Source of the DNA: Welwitschia mirabilis
Lineage: Eukaryota > Gnetophyta > Gnetopsida > Welwitschiales
Direction: 5' to 3'
DNA: 64,000 nucleotides
NCBI GenBank assembly: GCA_051453625.1
Contig: JBOZIK010000001.1
Coordinates: forward strand, 247,630,734-247,694,733
The notes beneath the pieces are model-generated. The model was given only the letters and a program-made list of their open reading frames with translations, was not told where the DNA came from and made no database searches. The position numbers were made by a program, and so were the translations under genes. This document shows, in pieces, positions 58,945 through 64,000 of this stretch (within the stretch, counting starts at the first letter, position 1; each line of letters begins with the position of its first letter).

Positions 58945-60080
58945 AGGCTACAAAAAGCTGAAGAATTGTTGCTATCTAAATAAGTACCTTAAATTCTTAT
59001 TCAAGTAATTTATTTAAAATAGTGCTATATTTTTAACATAGCTTAGTGTAGGTTTATTTTAGCAATTTTTATTTTCCATATTTTTTAGGATCTCTATCAT
59101 CCTTTTTGTCATCCAAATGATACTAAGAATGATAGTTTAAAATTTTGAAATTATTTTATATTTTACAAATTTTCTTTCTATTCATATATTAGTAATAAAT
59201 ATGTTGTCATCTTTTTTATCATTCACATAACATCCTAGATGATAATTTACTTTTTCAATCTGCCATATATTTCCATGTTCAATTTTTTGGTACTATGATC
59301 ATCATTCCCCCTATTGTCTGCATGACCAGGTGGATGATAGTATATTGTTTTTTCATTTAGTTTTTTATTTTTTATTTAAGCACGTAGGGATACAAGAAAT
59401 TCTATTAGAAATATGAAATATCAAAGGAGTGAAACTTGATTGAAGGAAATATCAGAAAAGGACTATTTGACTTTGAAAAAAATACAGGTGTGCAAATCCT
59501 AGGTATACAAGTTCCAAGATTTAAAGAAGAACATTCTCTTTTTTTGCTTTTATTATTCCAAAATTAGATTTTCCTTTCGCTCCATAGTTATTCTATTAGT
59601 TATTTTCATAACAGTTAAATAATAGCCATTACACATTTTTAGAGTGTTAAGGATCAACAATTTTAATAAAATGATGAAACATCAAAGAGAACAAAGCTTG
59701 ATCTTCATTATGTACTTATCTTCTTTACCATCTTGAAAGAAAATTCTCTTCTTTCATTCTTCTCAATTACTTTATGAATAGTAATAGAAGAACTATTGGG
59801 AAAAATCTTGTTGAAAGAAGAATATTTTTAAAAAATTCTGAGGATAATAGTAAGAAAACACATCGAGATATTTTTGAAAGAAGAAGAAGAAACATAATTG
59901 ATTCTAAGTTTTATAGTGATAAAACACTTTAAAAGGTTTCAAAAAGAGGGAGAATAACAAAAAATGCTATTGAGAGTAGGAATTGAAATCCTTCCTCTTT
60001 TCAACCTTCTCATTCTTCCCCTCTTCTTTTCAAACCTCATATAGAAATGACAATGAAGATTCTCCATATTTTAGGGGTTT
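58945..60080 (+). mobile_element. Leader of copy C
   Basis: Non-coding as far as I can read. Three dyad motifs lie at about 59094-59135, 59199-59243 and 59297-59341. Near 59490-59520 is the block shared with the leader of copy E at the left edge of the window. Confidence 0.55.
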
Positions 60081-61443
60081 TACCTCATTTAGACAAACTT
60101 CTTATAATTATTTTACTTAAATCAAACCATTTTCCATGCATTACTATAAAGAAGAACCATCTCTCAAACCTGCTACAAGGACGAAAATGATGCAAAAAGC
60201 AATGATTGATGAAATTACAAAAAGCCAAGAACATACCAATGAGAAACTAGATAAGACCATTTAAAACCTAGAAAATTTAGTTAAATTATTATAATAAACA
60301 TTGTTACAAATTTAAGATTCTTTTACAACACAACATACTCAAAACTATCCTACTTCATCTTACCTTAAGGAAAATGAGGATAACTTAGATACAAATGATA
60401 ATGATTCTTGCTTTCAAATAGCAGATAAAATTTTAGATCAAACTTCAACATCTTAATTATTAGGATATGAGAAAAGGGAGATAATAATAACTCAACTCAA
60501 TCTTTTAATAATTGAAATAAAGATGACCATTCATTAGATGATATTGAAGTATCAAATTATATCCCTGCCATTCATTTACTACTAGATAACCAAGATAAGG
60601 AATCCATTTACGAAAAATCTAAAACCATTTTAGTTAAAGAATGGAAGCAAGATTCAATAAAAGAAAGAAGATTTAGTTACAAACAATGATAAGGAAAGTG
60701 AAAAAACAACCCAACAAAATAATGATAATAATAGTAGTGAAGAAATAGACCATAATGAAGGATCCATAGAGATTCATTTAAATTTCATCAAGGATAGATC
60801 TATTCATTCTACCCATAGTTCTACATCTTTTTAACCTATGCCTTCATATATAACTTTAGATCACATCCTTCCTTTTACTTCTGCTTTCACTTTTACATTA
60901 CCTTATGATCTTAGTCATGATAACCTTTCTCCTTCTCTTCCAATTAAACCTTCATATAATTCTCAAGGCCATGTTCCCTTTCTTGACTCTTATAAAACCC
61001 TTAATTTTTAAGACTCCATTTCTTCTATTTCTCAATCTCTTCCTTTTAAAAATCCATGTGATACTACAAGAAACATCCTTTCTTTTCCTGTCAAGATCAC
61101 TTTACCTTGTGCTTTTAATGACTATTCTTTTCAAAAGCATAACTTGAAATATCTTGGGCTTTTAAATTAGGATAATTCTTATATTATTGATGATACTCCA
61201 TGCTTAGAGTTAAATCTTAAAGAGCTTCTCAATCTTATTAAACATTCTCAAAAGCCCTTAAAAACTTTTTGGATCCACTCTTTGAGTAGTACCTTAAATG
61301 AATTATATAGTGATACTGATGATTTATAAGGTTTTAATAAAAGATTATTTTTAATGAAATTTATCACTTCTTTTTCTCTTATTTGGATTTTAAAATTTGT
61401 GCTATCAAAGTTTTATCATTTTACTCTCTTTACCTCTAATTGA
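60081..61443 (+). pseudogene. Uncharacterised decayed ORF in copy C, about 440 codons
   Basis: Translation in one main frame (60127 to a TGA at 61441-61443) with two compensating frame changes near 60480 and 60680. Landmarks are KPATRTKMMQKAMIDEITKS, an N/D/E-rich middle with QQNNDNNSSEEIDHNEGSIE, and a structured-looking tail with DTTRNILSFPVKITLPCAFN, then DDTPCLELNLKELLNLIKHS and LKTFWIHSLSSTLNELYSD. In-frame stops are mostly TAA or TAG. It takes the place of gag, about 1.2 kb after the priming site, but has no zinc knuckle and does not resemble the gag of copy D. I do not recognise the family. It could be an extra ORF like the ORF1 of some Tat-lineage elements, or captured host sequence. 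Confidence 0.5.
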
Positions 61444-62149
61444 TTTTACTCCAAAATGATTGTATACCTTTTATGTTTTATCAATTGATTTCTATTTGAT
61501 TTGAGTCTTATTTTTTTGAAAAATAAAATACCCAAGTACACCTTATATACAACTAGTTAAACCTCTCAATGATTAGGTCCTTATCTTTTCGTAAAAGTAC
61601 ATTTTAAAATGGCTCAATTAAAACCTCCAACCTAAATACCTAGGAAATTCAGAAATTAATGGATAGAAGATTAAAAATCATTAAAATATCTATTGATTAA
61701 ATCTTAAACATGATAGAAGCACTTGTCTTGGATTTTCCTCCTTCCACTATCTAAATTCTTCCTTAGCTAATTCTTTTGCTAAAAATCATGCTAGCACTTG
61801 AATATCTTTAACTTAACTAATGTTTTACTTTATAAAGTTATCATGATTACTAAATATTTTACATAGGTATTCTAAGTGATAAGATTGAATTCATCCAATC
61901 ATAAGACATTCTTATATCTATGAGCTTTATTTTGAAGGAAGATGCCTTAGTTTCTTTATTTCTCCCTTAATGATGTAAGTATTTAGTTATTTAAGGATGT
62001 TCTTCTTTGTTTCCCATCATATTACTTCATCCTTATCCTTATGAGTGTTTGGTTATCCAAAACAGAAAATAAAAAAAAGAAAAAAAATAATAAAAGAAAT
62101 AAATAATGATCATGATCTTTTATATATGAACTAAAATCATGGTCATCAT
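61444..62149 (+). mobile_element. Copy C, region after the unknown ORF
   Basis: AT-rich, with no readable domain. The minus-strand ORF at 62022-62204 is incidental (Phe-rich from a purine-rich run). Confidence 0.35.
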
Positions 62150-62620
62150 GATGTCCTATCCCAAGCGCACCAAGGAAAATTTTTCTAAGAGGGGCCTTTG
62201 ACAATGCAATATAATAGTTATGGGAACTCCACTAGGGGACAATTAGCTAGGATTATGGGTTCTTGCTCCTTTGATAGTGGTTACACTCCACTCATTATGG
62301 AAAAATACTTAGAGGCTATGAGATTAGTGATGTCCTTGGTGTCACCAAAGGCATTGCTTGTTTTCTAGAATTATTTCACATATAGTACCTTCATATGATC
62401 ATTTTACTTTTTTGGATTCTAGTGTTATTTCAAGGTATAAACATGTGAGTTCATTTGTAAGTATCTTTTGATCTTATCAATATATAATTGAGAACATTAG
62501 GTATAATTGGTTTTATCATAATCATTGCCTATTTGAGTGGAACTTTATGAATTTTTATATTATTTCATGCATCATTATCAAGTAATTTTATGAATTCTAC
62601 TAAGGGATTTTGATAGGATG
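62150..62620 (+). repeat. Conserved 3' block of copy C shared with copy D
   Basis: The reverse complement of 25120-25560. It contains blocks such as CTAGTGGAGTTC (minus sense), GGCATTGCTTGTTTTCTAGA and GAGTTCATTTGTAAGTA that are better preserved than their surroundings. I read no convincing protein in any frame, so it may be a non-coding part needed by the element. Confidence 0.6.
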
Positions 62621-63320
62621 GAATTTTGGATATGTTAACAATTTTCTTCATGATCTTAGATGTCTATTTTATTATGATTTTCCTAGTTGTTTTGTTTGAA
62701 ATTTTCAAAGTCATTTATGTGTATTTTTTCATATAATACTTAGCACTTGATTATTTGGTTGTTTTCTAATTGTATTTTTATTTTACTCATAGTTTTTATT
62801 TATAAGGGTTATTTTTCTTTTAAGCACTTTAAATTGATGCATTCCTTTGACTTTAATTGATGTAGTCCTTTTATTTTATGCTAATGTTTTTTTCCATTTC
62901 TTTGCTTTGCTTTTGCATACCTCCACTTACATAATCTTGAATGCTCATTAAGTTTAGGGCACACTTGAGAAGTTCTTCTGAGAATTGCTTCCTTATACTT
63001 AGTGCATTTTCTTCTATTTAGCACCCTTTTTACATAAGTCTCTTTCCATCATGATCATGTTTTTTAGGATATTTCTTCACTTTCTAACTTCTTTCTGCTT
63101 TTCTTCTACGTTTTAACTGCTTACTTGTTTTCATACTTTTTCGGATTTTTCCTATTATCCAAATAACTCATTTGATCACTGTCATTTCATGTTTATCGTC
63201 CTCATAACAGATAAGATAACACAATCATACTTTTTACTTTGTGCAATTTGGGATGTCTTGCTTTACCTATAGTGGGGATAAGATACCTTTTAGAGCATTC
63301 TTCTGAGATATTACATAAAA
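62621..63320 (+). mobile_element. Copy C, distal 3' region
   Basis: Further weak similarity to the copy D block in reverse. One dyad motif lies at 63180-63221, and a related CTATAGTGGGGATAAG at about 63271. No gag, RT or integrase. Confidence 0.4.
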
Positions 63321-64000
63321 ATTTATATTTTAAAAAGGATCATGTTTAAGCTTTTATGATACATACTTATGATGAGATGTTTGGATATGATTTCATATTA
63401 CTTGAATAAAATTTCATGGACTTTATTCAGCAATAACACAGTAGCATACTCATAAAGTTTTTTTGCAGCTATGTTTTAGAACATCTAAATATCTTGAATA
63501 AGGAAANNNNNNNNNNNNNNNNNNNNNNNNNNNNNNNNNNNNNNNNNNNNNNNNNNNNNNNNNNNNNNNNNNNNNNNNNNNNNNNNNNNNNNNNNNNNNN
63601 NNNNNNNNNNNNNNNNNNNNNNNNNNNNNNNNNNNNNNNNNNNNNNNNNNNNNNNNNNNNNNNNNNNNNNNNNNNNNNNNNNNNNNNNNNNNNNNNNNNN
63701 NNNNNNNNNNNNNNNNNNNNNNNNNNNNNNNNNNNNNNNNNNNNNNNNNNNNNNNNNNCTCTTTAAGCTTTCTTCTATGATATTAAGAAAATAATTATAA
63801 TTTCATTTTTAAAAGTATTATTTTGAGCTTTTACAATGCATATTTATGATGATTTTTTTTTATATAATTTTATGTTATTTAAATAAATTTTATAGACTTT
63901 ATCTAACAGGAGCATAGTAGCAGACTCATAGAGTTTTTCGGTAGCTATGTTTTAGATCATCTAAAGGAAAAATTCTATATTTACTCTTGTACTTTGCCCC
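63321..64000. repeat. Tandem repeat, about 476-base offset, spanning a gap
   Basis: The block from AAGCTTTTATGATACATACT to GCTATGTTTTAGAACATCTA (about 63350-63490) recurs after the gap as GAGCTTTTACAATGCATATT to GCTATGTTTTAGATCATCTA (about 63824-63965). The offset is 476 bases, including 252 N (63507-63758), so the true period depends on the gap size. The array continues past the window edge. Confidence 0.7.
63507..63758. other. Assembly gap, 252 N
   Basis: Inside the tandem repeat described above. The N-only reading frame across it is meaningless. Confidence 0.9.

Noticed and set aside
62022-62204. 60-codon minus-strand ORF with a Phe-rich end
   Set aside because: The Phe run comes from an A-rich stretch at 62068-62095, and the rest lies in a block conserved with copy D where the frame is not kept.

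Overview
This is a gene-poor, very A+T-rich stretch of a nuclear plant genome. It is made almost entirely of old, mutated LTR retrotransposons nested in and joined to one another. The plant assignment rests on Athila/Tat-like and chromovirus-like Ty3/Gypsy polyproteins, a Tork/Tnt1-like Ty1/Copia element, priming sites matching plant tRNA-Asp and tRNA-iMet, and a relic of the plant homoserine kinase gene. The base composition (roughly three-quarters A+T by eye) is more extreme than in most seed plants. That would fit an AT-biased lineage such as a holoparasite (Rafflesiaceae), but a large gymnosperm-like genome is also possible; the species cannot be fixed from this window. There are twelve N gaps. 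I find no intact protein gene, no tRNA or rRNA, and no CRISPR array.

Layout. 1-1900: leader and 5' LTR of a minus-strand Athila-like element (copy E). 1950-2490: degenerate minisatellite. 2640-7817: a decayed plus-strand Ty3/Gypsy element (copy F) with gag, protease, RT, RNase H, integrase and 3' LTR; this LTR is followed at once by a tRNA-iMet priming site, so it also looks like the 5' LTR of a second element. 8560-9786: a plus-strand Athila-like LTR. 10960-16150 and 17870-22264: two plus-strand Athila-like pol copies (A and B) with long homologous post-integrase regions. 22265-30515: a minus-strand run of LTR / internal H (mostly in a gap) / LTR / internal D with gag and protease / truncated LTR. 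About 31560-44142: a large plus-strand element (J) bounded by related LTRs. It holds a nested, nearly full-length minus-strand Copia element (K, about 34905-39889) and a homoserine kinase pseudogene (about 41087-41672). 44447-44820: a long CG/CA alternating purine-pyrimidine microsatellite. 44830-57587: mostly unassignable AT-rich DNA. 57588-64000: an Athila-like 5' LTR (copy C) with a tRNA-Asp priming site, a leader, an uncharacterised decayed ORF in place of gag, a conserved 3' block shared with copy D, and a gapped tandem repeat.

The Athila-like copies share three features. Their LTRs are about 1.0-1.3 kb with a TATAAATA-type box. The priming site is a decayed copy of the tRNA-Asp complement. 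A short imperfect dyad motif (GTCATCC ... CATGGGGATGA ... GATGAC) recurs upstream of the LTR promoter and again in the leader, about twenty times in the window. That motif, the possibly non-autonomous structure of copies C and D, the C-copy ORF, and the homoserine kinase relic inside an LTR-bounded block are the points most worth checking. All coordinates for decayed domains are approximate because they were read by eye across stops and frameshifts.
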